45,609 nt of DNA from an uncultured Saprospiraceae bacterium (GTDB lineage Bacteria > Bacteroidota > Bacteroidia > Chitinophagales > Saprospiraceae), in the NCBI GenBank assembly GCA_938003955.1, contig CALKXE010000051.1:1-45609 (forward strand), written 5' to 3'. This document shows positions 1 to 8,869 of this stretch, piece by piece. How positions within the stretch are numbered: position 1 is the stretch's first letter; every line of letters starts with the position of its first letter. The position numbers and the translations under genes were made by a program. The notes below the pieces were generated by a model, which searched no databases, was not told the origin of the DNA, and saw only the letters and a list, made by a program, of their open reading frames with translations.

Positions 1-30
1 CGTATTCACGAAGCTAAAGCATCGAAAACC

Positions 31-2901
31 TTAATCTTCATACACTTCCATTGGTGGACACGTACAGATCAAGTTTCTATCTCCGAATGCATTGTTTACT
101 CTTGTCGTCGTAGGCCAGAATTTCTTGCTAGAGTAGAGGTATGGTAGCGGATATGCTGCCGAACTTCTCGAGTAAGCATGTGACCAGTCGTCGGCTGTGA
201 TTTCGTGTAGTGTATGTGGTGCATTCCTAAGTACATTGTCCTCAGTATCTGCATCACCACTGGCTATTGCATCTATTTCTTTTTTGATAGAAATCATAGC
301 ATCACAAAATCTGTCCAATTCATCTTTGTCCTCACTTTCTGTAGGCTCTATCATCACTGTACCTGCTACTGGAAATGATAATGTCGGTGCATGGAACCCA
401 TAATCGATCAACCTCTTAGCAATATCCTCAGCACTTACATCAAGTGGTTTGAACTGTCTAAGATCTAAGATCATTTCGTGTGCTGCCATTCCATTTTCTC
501 CTTTGTAAAGGACTGGATAATGTTCCTCTAATTTGACACGCATATAGTTGGCGTTGAGGATAGCATAGATTGTAGAATTTTTCATTCCTTCTCTTCCGAG
601 CAACCTGATATATGCATAAGAAATCAATAGAATACTTGCACTTCCCCATGGGGCTGCAGATATTGCAGAGATACCTTTCTCTCCTCCTGTCTCTATTAAG
701 GTATGCTTTGGTAGGAATGGTGCAAGTTTATCATTCACACAGATTGGTCCCATTCCAGGTCCGCCTCCTCCATGAGGAATAGCGAATGTCTTATGAAGAT
801 TCAGGTGACATACATCAGCTCCGATTATTCCAGGACTTGTAAGTCCTACTTGCGCATTCATATTGGCACCGTCCATATATACAAGTCCACCATTTTCGTG
901 AATGTTAGCACATATTTCTTTTACTTCTGTTTCGAATACACCATGTGTACTTGGGTATGTAATCATTAGTGCAGCAAGATGTTCTTTGTGCTCTTCTGTT
1001 TTTGCTTTGAGATCTGCTACATCGATATTTCCTTCATTATCACATTTTACAACGACTACTTTCATACCAGCCATTACAGCGGATGCAGGATTGGTACCAT
1101 GTGCAGAAGATGGGATCAATGCTATATTTCTATGAAGATCGCCTCTGTCCTTGTGATATGCGGCGATTGTCATTAGACCAGCATATTCACCTTGGGCACC
1201 ACTATTTGGCTGTAAGCTACATGCTGTAAAACCTGTTGCTTCGCACAAATATTTATTCAGTTCTTCGAATATCTGAGCATAACCTGTCGCTTGTTCTATA
1301 GGAGCGAATGGATGTATCAATGAAAACTCAGGCCATGTTACAGGAATTAACTCTGTAGCGGCATTCAATTTCATGGTACAAGATCCTAGTGCGATCATAC
1401 TGTGTACAAGAGATAGATCTTTATTCTCTAGGCTCTTGATATATCGCATCATCTTAGACTCAGTATGATGGCTTGAGAATATAGGATGGGTGAGATATTC
1501 ACTTGTTCTGATCAGTTCTGCCGGAATAGCCATCTGTCCGTTGGCATCAGACATGTTGTGCTTTATTCCTTTTATGTCAGCGAATAAAGAAACCAATTCT
1601 GCAACAGCATTTATGTCTGTTGTTTCATCTATAGAAATTGTAACGCCTTTTGCAGAATAGAAGAAGTTAATCTCCTTTGCTTGAGCTGCTGCTTTAATTT
1701 TTGCTTGCTCGTCTGTGTTTGTACTGATGGTCAGAGTATCAAAGAAGTTATCATTAGCAAGTTTGTAACCTATTGCTTTTAGGTTATTGGCTAGAACAAA
1801 TGCTTGATGATGGATCGTTTTTGCTATATCTTTTATACCATCAGGTCCATGATATACTGCATACATACTTGCCATTACAGCTAATAATGCCTGTGCAGTA
1901 CAAATATTAGATGTTGCCTTTTCTCTTTTGATATGTTGCTCTCTTGTTTGGAGTGCCATTCTAAGTGAGCGATTCTCAAGTCTATCCTGAGAAACTCCTA
2001 TTATACGACCTGGAATTTGTCTTTTGAAATCTTCTATTGTTGCAAAATAAGCCGCATGAGGTCCACCATAACCCATTGGTACGCCGAATCTCTGCGTGTT
2101 ACCAACTACTGCGTGAGCACCCCATTCTCCTGGAGAAGATAATAATGCTAAACTCATTAGATCAGCGGCTACACATACATATGCACCGACTTCAGCACTT
2201 TGAGCTGTAAAAGACCTATAATCCTCGACGCTTCCTATTTGATTTGGATATTGGATTAATGCGCCGATGAAGTCATCATTGATATCTATAGTCGTGTAAT
2301 CACCACGGACGATTTCTATTCCTATAGGCTCAGCACGAGTAATCATGATGTCCACTGTCTGCTCAAATACGTGGTTATCGATAAAGAACTTCGTTGCAGG
2401 GTTTTTCTTTCTTTTTTTATTTCTCGCACCTTGGAACATAGCCATTGCCTCAGCTGCGGCTGTTCCTTCATCAAGAAGAGATGCATTGGCAATAGGTAAT
2501 CCAGTAAGGTCAGAAACCATTGTCTGGAAATTCAGTAATGCTTCTAATCGCCCTTGTGCTATCTCAGCTTGGTAAGGAGTATACTGTGTATACCATCCTG
2601 GATTGTGAAATACATTCCGCAAAATCACGGATGGTGTTATCGTACCATAATATCCTTGACCAATATAGTTGGTAAAGATTTGATTTTTCTCAGCTATCGT
2701 TTTCAATTCTTTGAGATATGCATATTCTGTCACGGCGTCAGGAATATCCATTTCTTTTTCAGCTTGGATATGAGTTGGTATAGTTAGATTGATCAACTCA
2801 TCTAGACTTTTTACACCTATGACCTCAAGCATTTCATTTTTCTCAGCATTTGTAATACCGATATGTCTTCTTTGAAAACTTTTTTGTGCGAAACTTGCCA
2901 T
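31..2901 (-). CDS. gcvP: Glycine dehydrogenase (decarboxylating), P-protein of the glycine cleavage system
   Basis: The product is a 956-residue, single-chain P-protein. It decarboxylates glycine using pyridoxal phosphate and passes the aminomethyl group to lipoyl GcvH in the cytoplasm. The start (MASFAQKSFQRRHIG) and the early motif NYIGQGYYGTITP are typical. The PLP lysine lies near residue 704 in HLNLHKTFAIPHGGGGPGMG, followed by the glycine-rich loop. The length matches the fused bacterial/eukaryotic type (about 950 residues), not the split gcvPA/gcvPB type. It is transcribed alone, divergently from galK, and gcvT and gcvH are not in the window. I see no glycine riboswitch in the 213 nt upstream. 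Identification is certain from sequence conservation along the whole length. Confidence 0.98.
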   Translation of the reverse strand: MASFAQKSFQRRHIGITNAEKNEMLEVIGVKSLDELINLTIPTHIQAEKEMDIPDAVTEYAYLKELKTIAEKNQIFTNYIGQGYYGTITPSVILRNVFHNPGWYTQYTPYQAEIAQGRLEALLNFQTMVSDLTGLPIANASLLDEGTAAAEAMAMFQGARNKKRKKNPATKFFIDNHVFEQTVDIMITRAEPIGIEIVRGDYTTIDINDDFIGALIQYPNQIGSVEDYRSFTAQSAEVGAYVCVAADLMSLALLSSPGEWGAHAVVGNTQRFGVPMGYGGPHAAYFATIEDFKRQIPGRIIGVSQDRLENRSLRMALQTREQHIKREKATSNICTAQALLAVMASMYAVYHGPDGIKDIAKTIHHQAFVLANNLKAIGYKLANDNFFDTLTISTNTDEQAKIKAAAQAKEINFFYSAKGVTISIDETTDINAVAELVSLFADIKGIKHNMSDANGQMAIPAELIRTSEYLTHPIFSSHHTESKMMRYIKSLENKDLSLVHSMIALGSCTMKLNAATELIPVTWPEFSLIHPFAPIEQATGYAQIFEELNKYLCEATGFTACSLQPNSGAQGEYAGLMTIAAYHKDRGDLHRNIALIPSSAHGTNPASAVMAGMKVVVVKCDNEGNIDVADLKAKTEEHKEHLAALMITYPSTHGVFETEVKEICANIHENGGLVYMDGANMNAQVGLTSPGIIGADVCHLNLHKTFAIPHGGGGPGMGPICVNDKLAPFLPKHTLIETGGEKGISAISAAPWGSASILLISYAYIRLLGREGMKNSTIYAILNANYMRVKLEEHYPVLYKGENGMAAHEMILDLRQFKPLDVSAEDIAKRLIDYGFHAPTLSFPVAGTVMIEPTESEDKDELDRFCDAMISIKKEIDAIASGDADTEDNVLRNAPHTLHEITADDWSHAYSRSSAAYPLPYLYSSKKFWPTTTRVNNAFGDRNLICTCPPMEVYED

Positions 2902-3114
2902 TGTTTTAAGTTTACTGTTTGATTAGGGAGAAACTTATTTTAATAATTAAATTTTGAATTTACCACTTTTGATAAATTCAATATGCGTGCGAAAATATGC
3001 AATAAAGCATAATAATAGCGGTGCTTAATAGCTATATTTCCTACTGATTTACTAACATATCCACATTCGATTTGGTTTTGATAGATAGGCAGATTTTTAT
3101 TTTAGTGTAAGTAT

Positions 3115-4251
3115 ATGAAAAACAGAATATTAGAAGATTATAAAAAGCAATTTGGCATTCCTCAGATTTATGTCAAATCACCTGGTAGAGCCAATATTAT
3201 TGGAGAACATACTGATTATAATCATGGATTGGTTTTACCATTTGCGATTGAACAAGCAATTGGGATGGCTATTGGCACGAATAATCTTGGAAAATTGAGA
3301 ATGGTTGCACTAGATATTGAAGATAACTATAGCATCGATATATCAGATCTTTCATTTGTTACAGAAGGATGGATTAGATATTTTATTAACTCATTAGTTG
3401 CTTTGTCTTACAATCAAGATTCGGGAATAGATATCGTATTTGGTGGAAATCTGCCACAGGGCGGAGGGGTATCTTCTTCATCGGCACTAACATGTGGTTT
3501 TTTGGCCGGGGTCAATGAACTATTTGATCTACAATTTGATATTGATGAATTAGTAGATCTAGCATCTCAGGCTGAAAATGGAATTGGGCTTAACGGTGGT
3601 ATCATGGACCAAACAGCTATATTAAAAGGAGAGAAAGGCAAAGCGCTGCTGATAGATTTTGCCGATTTTTCAGTGAAGAAATATCAAGTTCCACCCACAG
3701 AGTATAAGTTTTATCTATTCAATAGTGGACAAAAACATAATCTAGTAGAAACAGAATACAATACTCGACGAGCGACATGTGATTCTGCAGTAAGGCAAGT
3801 CATGGCGATAGATCCTAGAGTAGATACACTGCGTAAAATGACGGCTTCTCATGTTGCTAATATTCTAGATGGAGAAACTGCCAAAAAACGATGTACTCAC
3901 GTAATAGAAGAAAACGAACGTGTAAAAGCTGCTACCAAAGCTATGTCAGAAGGAAACTTCGAAGCATTCGGTTCCTTATTGAGTCAATCACACAACAGTC
4001 TGTCTCAAAATTATGAAGTGAGCACTCCAGAAATTGATTATCTGGTAGAAGAAAGCCAAAAGATCAATAATATACTGGGTAGTAGAATAATGGGTGGCGG
4101 TTTCGGGGGATGTACAATCAACTTTGTAAAAGGGGAGTTATTAGGTTCTGATGTTGAGAAATTGATAAAAGACTACAAAACAGAAACAGATCTTGATCTT
4201 GAGTTGTATGAAGTGAAGGCTAGTGATGGGGTATTGGTAGAACTATTATAA
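3115..4251 (+). CDS. galK: Galactokinase
   Basis: This 378-residue GHMP-family kinase phosphorylates alpha-D-galactose at C1 with ATP, the first committed step of the Leloir pathway. Visible motifs are the galactokinase signature GRANIIGEHTDYNHG (residues 24-38), the ATP-binding glycine/serine loop PQGGGVSSSSAL (about 112-123), and the C-terminal GHMP motif GSRIMGGGFGGC. The length is normal for the family. No galT, galE or mutarotase gene lies beside it, so it is a lone gene here. It converges with the minus-strand gene ending at 4283, with only 31 nt between. The ATG start follows a weak -7-like element (TATTTTAG at 3098-3105) preceded by TTTG at 3077-3080, which would give a very short leader. 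Confidence 0.96.
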   Translation: MKNRILEDYKKQFGIPQIYVKSPGRANIIGEHTDYNHGLVLPFAIEQAIGMAIGTNNLGKLRMVALDIEDNYSIDISDLSFVTEGWIRYFINSLVALSYNQDSGIDIVFGGNLPQGGGVSSSSALTCGFLAGVNELFDLQFDIDELVDLASQAENGIGLNGGIMDQTAILKGEKGKALLIDFADFSVKKYQVPPTEYKFYLFNSGQKHNLVETEYNTRRATCDSAVRQVMAIDPRVDTLRKMTASHVANILDGETAKKRCTHVIEENERVKAATKAMSEGNFEAFGSLLSQSHNSLSQNYEVSTPEIDYLVEESQKINNILGSRIMGGGFGGCTINFVKGELLGSDVEKLIKDYKTETDLDLELYEVKASDGVLVELL

Positions 4252-4282
4252 AAACTCTTGGTGAAAAGGGTGGAATAATCAA

Positions 4283-4957
4283 TTATTTCAAAAACCTCTT
4301 TTTGAATTCTTGCAGATCAAATTTGTACCCAATCTCTTTACCAATAACATAAAATAGATAAACTTCATTTCCAATTAATGATAGGATACCGGAGACTAGA
4401 AAGAAGATCTTCATGCTACTAATAGTAGCTATATACTCATTGTAAAATGGTCGAACAATAAGCAACTCCATGAATGCAATTGACAATGCAGAGATTAGCA
4501 TTACCATGGCAAGTGCTTTAGCGCCTTCGTACCAATCTCTGCCCTGTTTTCTTTTGCACTTTCCATACAACGATCTAGCTAGATCATTTTCTGGTTCTAT
4601 TTTTACGATTGATTTTAATACTTTTTCTGATTTGATGTATTGACCGGTATTGAAGAGGCAAGCCGCTTTTTTAAATAATAGATCATTATAGATATTCACT
4701 CCATTAAAATCGAAGATATTGTTCATAATGACGATTTCTATAAGGCTGTCTGCTTTCGATAGAAATTTGTGATATTTTCCTATTTCAAATAGACATAATA
4801 CATAATCAAGATCTATGTCTATCCTATCACTATATTCTAGTTGACCTACATAGGATCGATTATCTTCATAGAATCTCACTTTATCGCGAAAGGCTTTAGA
4901 ACCAATGCGATGGTACTCGAAGTAGAAATCTTTATTTTTTGATGGATTAAAATTCAC
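4283..4957 (-). CDS. Unknown TPR-like protein with two C-terminal membrane segments
   Basis: I do not recognise a named family for this 224-residue protein. Residues about 50-140 read as paired amphipathic helices with TPR-like spacing (segments around CLFEIGKYHKFLSKADSLIE and ACLFNTGQYIKSEKVLKSI, then IEPENDLARSLYGKCKR). Two hydrophobic stretches follow, at about 148-168 and 185-207, so the TPR-like part is probably cytoplasmic and anchored by a C-terminal hairpin; no signal peptide is seen. Its start codon lies inside the end of the upstream cyclase gene (11-nt overlap), which suggests translational coupling. It is the last gene of the minus-strand run and ends close to galK, which runs the opposite way. 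Confidence 0.75.
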   Translation of the reverse strand: MNFNPSKNKDFYFEYHRIGSKAFRDKVRFYEDNRSYVGQLEYSDRIDIDLDYVLCLFEIGKYHKFLSKADSLIEIVIMNNIFDFNGVNIYNDLLFKKAACLFNTGQYIKSEKVLKSIVKIEPENDLARSLYGKCKRKQGRDWYEGAKALAMVMLISALSIAFMELLIVRPFYNEYIATISSMKIFFLVSGILSLIGNEVYLFYVIGKEIGYKFDLQEFKKRFLK

Positions 4958-5708
4958 GTTCTATCAACTTATATATTACTGGTTTTGATGGACTTGCATC
5001 TAATTCAAAACTTGCAATTTGCATATTTAACAAATATAAGCCATCTGCGACATTATTGTTCACATAAATCATCTCTGTAATTGTCTTTTTCTTGTCAACT
5101 TTGCTTGGGTAAGACCAAAATGCTTTATGACCTAGTAGTTTGCCCTCATCTTGTTCGCGATCTACTGAAGGCAGATCGAGCAGAAGATGTTCAATCCCTT
5201 GCTCTACGATATAGGTGATTGCTTCATGGTCAAGATAAGGCGGGTTGTTGCCACTATAGATTCGCCTTTTTTTATCATCAGTATTTGGAAGTGTCCTTAT
5301 GATAAGTGCATTTGTACCTGGTCGTATGATTGAATCCATTATTTGGGACTTAGTGATTACTCTATCACCGTTATCCATGACTTGAGGATATATCGTTATG
5401 ACTTGGCTTATATGATGGAAGTTGGTCAGTACTTGATTGATTGTTATCTGTTCAGTAGCGATATGGCCTACACACTCAGTATGCGTGCCATTTCCGTGAG
5501 TATTCAGTGTGACTGTTTTGAAATTCACATCACCACCTAGTAAGGTGTCACCTACCCAGTCTCCTGATCGCACAGGCTCAGCTGTAAAGTGAGGCGCCCA
5601 AAAACAATTAGGGGAGTCACTACCTGGTATTAGTGGAATAGAGATATCTATACCATTTGATAAATCAGTGGTATATGTTTTTCCATTATGAGTAAGTGAT
5701 ATTTTCAT
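4947..5708 (-). CDS. Cyclase-family (kynurenine formamidase-like) metal-dependent hydrolase
   Basis: This 253-residue protein belongs to the cyclase / kynurenine formamidase superfamily of metal-dependent amide hydrolases. The family metal motif HxGTHxD/E appears as HGNGTHTECVGH at about residues 71-82. The second conserved block, LDLPSVDREQDEGKLLGHKAFW, and the C-terminal block around ITEMIYVNNNVADGLYLL are also present. The substrate cannot be told from the sequence: members act on N-formylkynurenine, isatin and other amides, and I see no other kynurenine-pathway gene nearby. It overlaps the downstream gene by 11 nt and lies 54 nt after the ROK kinase gene on the same strand, so it is probably co-transcribed. 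Confidence 0.85.
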   Translation of the reverse strand: MKISLTHNGKTYTTDLSNGIDISIPLIPGSDSPNCFWAPHFTAEPVRSGDWVGDTLLGGDVNFKTVTLNTHGNGTHTECVGHIATEQITINQVLTNFHHISQVITIYPQVMDNGDRVITKSQIMDSIIRPGTNALIIRTLPNTDDKKRRIYSGNNPPYLDHEAITYIVEQGIEHLLLDLPSVDREQDEGKLLGHKAFWSYPSKVDKKKTITEMIYVNNNVADGLYLLNMQIASFELDASPSKPVIYKLIEREF

Positions 5709-5762
5709 GTCAGAAAGATAATGAAAATCAGATACAGACTTGTTGATTTATAGATACTATTT

Positions 5763-6500
5763 TTAGATTGGCGCTACCATTGCTGCACCTACAATTCCTG
5801 CATTATTTAGCATTTTGGCAGGAGCCACGGTGGCTGAACAGTCTAAGAATTCTTCATATTTATGGAATTTTTTACTAATTCCACCTCCAATAATTATATG
5901 ATCTGGAGATAAAACAAACTCTATATGATTGAGAACTCTGTTGAGCTCTTTACCCCATGTTTTGTAGGAAAGCTCTTTGGTTTCTCTAGCATTATTTGAG
6001 ACATACTTCTCTACAACGCTATCCTTCCATTTCATGTGGCCTAGCTCAGTATTAGGAATCAGTACTCCATTGTTGAATACTGCAGATCCGATACCAGTTC
6101 CTAAGGTAAGCAAGATTACCAGTCCTTTCTTTGGAGTATCATCACCAAACTTTTGTTCTGCTATTCCAGCAGCGTCTGCATCATTTACGACATTGATGGG
6201 TGACTTGAGTTTCTTGCTTAAGAAACCAACTATTGGGAAATCTAACCACGAATCGTCTATATTACTAGCGGAAAGAGCTACACCATCTTTTATTATTGCA
6301 GGAAACCCCATTCCTATAGGCTTTCCCTTCCAGTTATGATCTTCTACTAGCTTTTTCATGACTTCTGTCATAGCTAGAGGTGTTGCAGGTTTTGGTGTAG
6401 GGTATTTTATTCTATCAGTAATTAACTTACCTTCTTCTATATTTACTATTGCTCCTTTAATGCCAGTAGCCCCGACATCAATTCCTAAAATCTCTTTCAT
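5763..6500 (-). CDS. ppgK: ROK-family kinase, probably polyphosphate glucokinase
   Basis: The 245-residue product is a ROK-family sugar kinase. The N-terminal phosphate-binding motif is GIDVGATGIKGAIV (residues 5-18), the catalytic aspartate lies in VVNDADAAGIAEQKFG, and the adenylate/polyphosphate region has LTLGTGIGSAVF followed by LIPNTELGH. The short length, the PNTELGH motif and the absence of the ROK zinc-finger cysteines fit strictly or partly polyphosphate-dependent glucokinases, as described in Actinobacteria and Bacteroidota, better than ATP-type ROK glucokinases. Phosphoryl-donor preference is inferred. It sits between the PKD-cyclophilin gene (108 nt upstream) and the cyclase gene. 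Confidence 0.87.
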   Translation of the reverse strand: MKEILGIDVGATGIKGAIVNIEEGKLITDRIKYPTPKPATPLAMTEVMKKLVEDHNWKGKPIGMGFPAIIKDGVALSASNIDDSWLDFPIVGFLSKKLKSPINVVNDADAAGIAEQKFGDDTPKKGLVILLTLGTGIGSAVFNNGVLIPNTELGHMKWKDSVVEKYVSNNARETKELSYKTWGKELNRVLNHIEFVLSPDHIIIGGGISKKFHKYEEFLDCSATVAPAKMLNNAGIVGAAMVAPI

Positions 6501-6608
6501 CTATAATACGTGTGGTGGATCATTGGTGATCACCATTTTTTTTAATATTGGTCTTTTGAAGTTTGTTATTTAGAAGGACTCAGTCTTCCCTTTCTAAATC
6601 AAGAGTGA

Positions 6609-7502
6609 TTATTTTATTACTCTTACTTTTATGATTTTTACATCTTTTTCTGGTCTGTCAGACCCATCGGTCTTGACTCCAGCAATTATGTCTACGATAT
6701 CTAATCCTTTTTCTACTATGCCAAATACAGTGTAGTCTTGATCTAAAAATGGTGTTCCTCCATTATTCAAATAAGCAGCTTTTGCTTCATCAGTATATTT
6801 TATTCCTTTTCTAGTTTCCATGCTTTCTATTACATCTTCTGTTGCTTTCTGACCATGTACAATATAGAATTGTGATCCTGAAGACGCTTTTTTCGGATTA
6901 GATGGACCTCCAGTTCTTGCAGCTGCCAATGCTCCTTTTACGTGCGCATATTCTTCTGAGAATTCTGCAGGTACAGTATAACCTGGTCCTCCAGAACCTA
7001 ATCGTGAACCAGGCTTTGCATTTTTACTATTAGGATCTCCTCCTTGCACCATAAATCCTTCTATAACTCTGTGGAACAATAGTCCGTCAAAATACCCCTG
7101 TTCGGCAAGCTTGATAAAGTTATCTCTATGTTTAGGCGTACCGTCATATAATCGGACAGTCATAGCTCCATAGTTTGTTTCCATTGATATGAGACAGTCA
7201 TGTGGTGGATCTATCACAATAGCTTGTACTGTTTCGCTCATTTTTTTACCTTTTTTAGCGATTAATTTCACGTTGTATTTTCCTGAGAGGTAGTATTTGT
7301 GCTCCGGAGATACTTCTGTTGATGTCTTTCCATCACCGAAATCCCATAAATAAGATTCTGCTTTTTCAGAACTGTTGTTGAAGACTATTTTGCTTGGCGC
7401 TTTTTTATCATCTGCTTCAATTGCAAACTTTGCCAATGGCTTTGCACATGAAGCCATCATTAGCACTACCATCACAAATAAACTATATCTCATCATTTTC
7501 AT
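6609..7502 (-). CDS. Lipoprotein with PKD domain fused to a cyclophilin-type peptidyl-prolyl isomerase
   Basis: The 297-residue protein starts with a lipoprotein signal peptide (lipobox before Cys19, MMASCAKP). A PKD immunoglobulin-like domain follows at about 26-100, recognised by SYLWDFGDGKTSTEVSPEH. A cyclophilin-type PPIase domain fills about 104-297: METNYGAMTVRLYDGTPKHR, FHRVIEGFMVQGGDP with the catalytic arginine of FHRV, GSGGPGYTVPAEF, and GSQFYIVHG. It should catalyse proline isomerisation in the periplasm or at the outer membrane, and the PKD domain may bind glycan or protein. It lies 31 nt downstream of a second cyclophilin lipoprotein gene to which its catalytic part is clearly related, which implies a tandem duplication. 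The PKD fusion is less usual than the plain form. Confidence 0.93.
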   Translation of the reverse strand: MKMMRYSLFVMVVLMMASCAKPLAKFAIEADDKKAPSKIVFNNSSEKAESYLWDFGDGKTSTEVSPEHKYYLSGKYNVKLIAKKGKKMSETVQAIVIDPPHDCLISMETNYGAMTVRLYDGTPKHRDNFIKLAEQGYFDGLLFHRVIEGFMVQGGDPNSKNAKPGSRLGSGGPGYTVPAEFSEEYAHVKGALAAARTGGPSNPKKASSGSQFYIVHGQKATEDVIESMETRKGIKYTDEAKAAYLNNGGTPFLDQDYTVFGIVEKGLDIVDIIAGVKTDGSDRPEKDVKIIKVRVIK

Positions 7503-7533
7503 ATTCTATCTTTTTTAAAGTCTTTTTAGTGGT

Positions 7534-8196
7534 TTACTTACCTATTCTGACTTTCATCTCAACATTTTTAATTGGTCTTTCTCCTTTTTTTCCTACAGCT
7601 GCTATTTTATCTATAACGTCAAGTCCAGATATCAATTCTCCGAAGACAGTATAATCAACATCTAAAGCTGGTGAACCTCCAATAGTTTTGTATTTCTCTC
7701 TTTGATCAGCATTGTATTTTATTCCTTTTTGTCTTTCAAAGTTGTCAAGCTGTGCATCTGTTTGTTTTGTTCCTTGCACAACATAGAATTGAGAACCTGA
7801 TGACTTTTTCTCCGGATTTGAAGGCCCGCCAGTTCTTGCTGCAGCTAGTGTTCCTTTGAAGTGTGGAGCACCTATCTCTGCATCTAACCTATAACCTGGT
7901 CCTCCAGAACCTAATCTAGCATTCTCATCAGCACCTCTAGAATTTGGATCTCCACCTTGAATCATAAACCCTTCGATTACTCTGTGAAACAAAAGGCCAT
8001 CAAAGAAACCTTCCTTTGTCAATTTGACGAAATTTTCTTGATGTTTTGGTGTAGAGTCATATAACTCAACTACCATATTTCCATGCTCTGTTTCTATGGT
8101 AACATAAGTCTTAGAAGCGGGATTACACGATGTTAAAAATGCAAATCCTATTATTAGTGCAAAAAATTTAAATTTCATTTTATATAATTTTATCAA
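7534..8196 (-). CDS. Cyclophilin-type peptidyl-prolyl cis-trans isomerase lipoprotein
   Basis: This 220-residue protein has a lipoprotein signal peptide (FLTSCNPAS) and then one cyclophilin domain: VTIETEHGNMVVELYDSTPK, FHRVIEGFMIQGGDPNS, GSGGPGYRLDAEI, GSQFYVVQG and VDYTVFGELISGLDVIDKI. The active-site arginine of FHRV and the QGGDP loop are intact, so activity is expected. The domain carries the insert of about 25 residues (around TDAQLDNFERQKGIKYN) also found in the neighbouring PKD fusion, so the two are recent paralogues. Its ATG overlaps the stop of the upstream gene by 4 nt (ATGA arrangement), which makes translational coupling likely. It probably acts as a periplasmic folding helper. 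Confidence 0.95.
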   Translation of the reverse strand: MIKLYKMKFKFFALIIGFAFLTSCNPASKTYVTIETEHGNMVVELYDSTPKHQENFVKLTKEGFFDGLLFHRVIEGFMIQGGDPNSRGADENARLGSGGPGYRLDAEIGAPHFKGTLAAARTGGPSNPEKKSSGSQFYVVQGTKQTDAQLDNFERQKGIKYNADQREKYKTIGGSPALDVDYTVFGELISGLDVIDKIAAVGKKGERPIKNVEMKVRIGK

Positions 8197-8585
8197 GTTT
8201 TATCTATTTCATGCTCTGCAAATCCACCATTTAGCTGTTCTAGAGCGTCAAAGTATTTTATTACTTTTATTTTTAAATATTCTTCTTGTTCGTCTATTCC
8301 TTTAAGGTTGAACCTTTGGTCTTCTTTCCAATGCGGCCATCCATCTTGATCTCTACCTTCAAATATGTAATAACCATCTTCTTCAAGTAGAGTACAGACT
8401 GCAACATGCATAAGATCTTGTTTTTCTTCTTTCGAAAAACTCTTTTCTGGATCCCATCTGCCTAACTCTTGTATGCCTATCAAATATAAGATTGATTGCA
8501 AATCAGGAAGGTCCGTTTTGTCCATTGAGTCCTTAACAATATGTCTTACTCTTAACCATTCAAAATCTAACTTCCATTTATCCAT
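8193..8585 (-). CDS. Conserved-type hypothetical protein, first gene of the cyclophilin operon
   Basis: I do not recognise a named domain in this 130-residue protein. It has no signal peptide or membrane segment and is rich in acidic residues and tryptophan (WKLDFEWLRVRHIV, GIQELGRWDPEKSFSKEEK, HVAVCTLLEEDGYYIFEGRD, GWPHWKEDQRF). It looks like a small cytoplasmic protein of the kind often seen as a conserved unknown in Bacteroidota. It heads the minus-strand operon and overlaps the cyclophilin lipoprotein gene by 4 nt, so its expression is tied to that gene. A TATATTTG element (minus strand, 8612-8619) lies just upstream and could be its promoter. No function is proposed. Confidence 0.82.
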   Translation of the reverse strand: MDKWKLDFEWLRVRHIVKDSMDKTDLPDLQSILYLIGIQELGRWDPEKSFSKEEKQDLMHVAVCTLLEEDGYYIFEGRDQDGWPHWKEDQRFNLKGIDEQEEYLKIKVIKYFDALEQLNGGFAEHEIDKT

Positions 8586-8611
8586 TCGCTGACCTATTTA
8601 TTAAGGTTGCA

Positions 8612-8619
8612 CAAATATA
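8612..8619 (-). promoter_or_regulatory. Candidate Bacteroidota -7 promoter element for the 8585-4283 operon
   Basis: Read on the minus strand the octamer is TATATTTG, a full match to the Bacteroidota -7 consensus TAnnTTTG. It lies 27 nt upstream of the start at 8585. I do not see a -33 TTTG at the usual spacing, so support is partial. Confidence 0.4.
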
Positions 8620-8869
8620 ATATTCTCATGGTAAGTCATTGAGTATTGCTTAGTAATTAAGAAAATAGTGATGATATATGACACGATTTTGATCACAACA
8701 ATCTCAGATTTGAACCGTTAAATCAAACAAGTCCAGTTTTTTAAATTTTCTATAAGTTAAAAAGGACAAAAAAATACTCATATTTGCAAGCTTTAGAACT
8801 AGAATATCGATTTTCATAGCATTTTTAATAATTAGTGCATATTGAAAATTTAGCTCAAACAAAATATTT

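Noticed and set aside
2902-3114. Possible glycine riboswitch ahead of gcvP
   Set aside because: I looked for the paired aptamer GGAGAG-type elements on the minus strand and saw none; the region is simply AT-rich.
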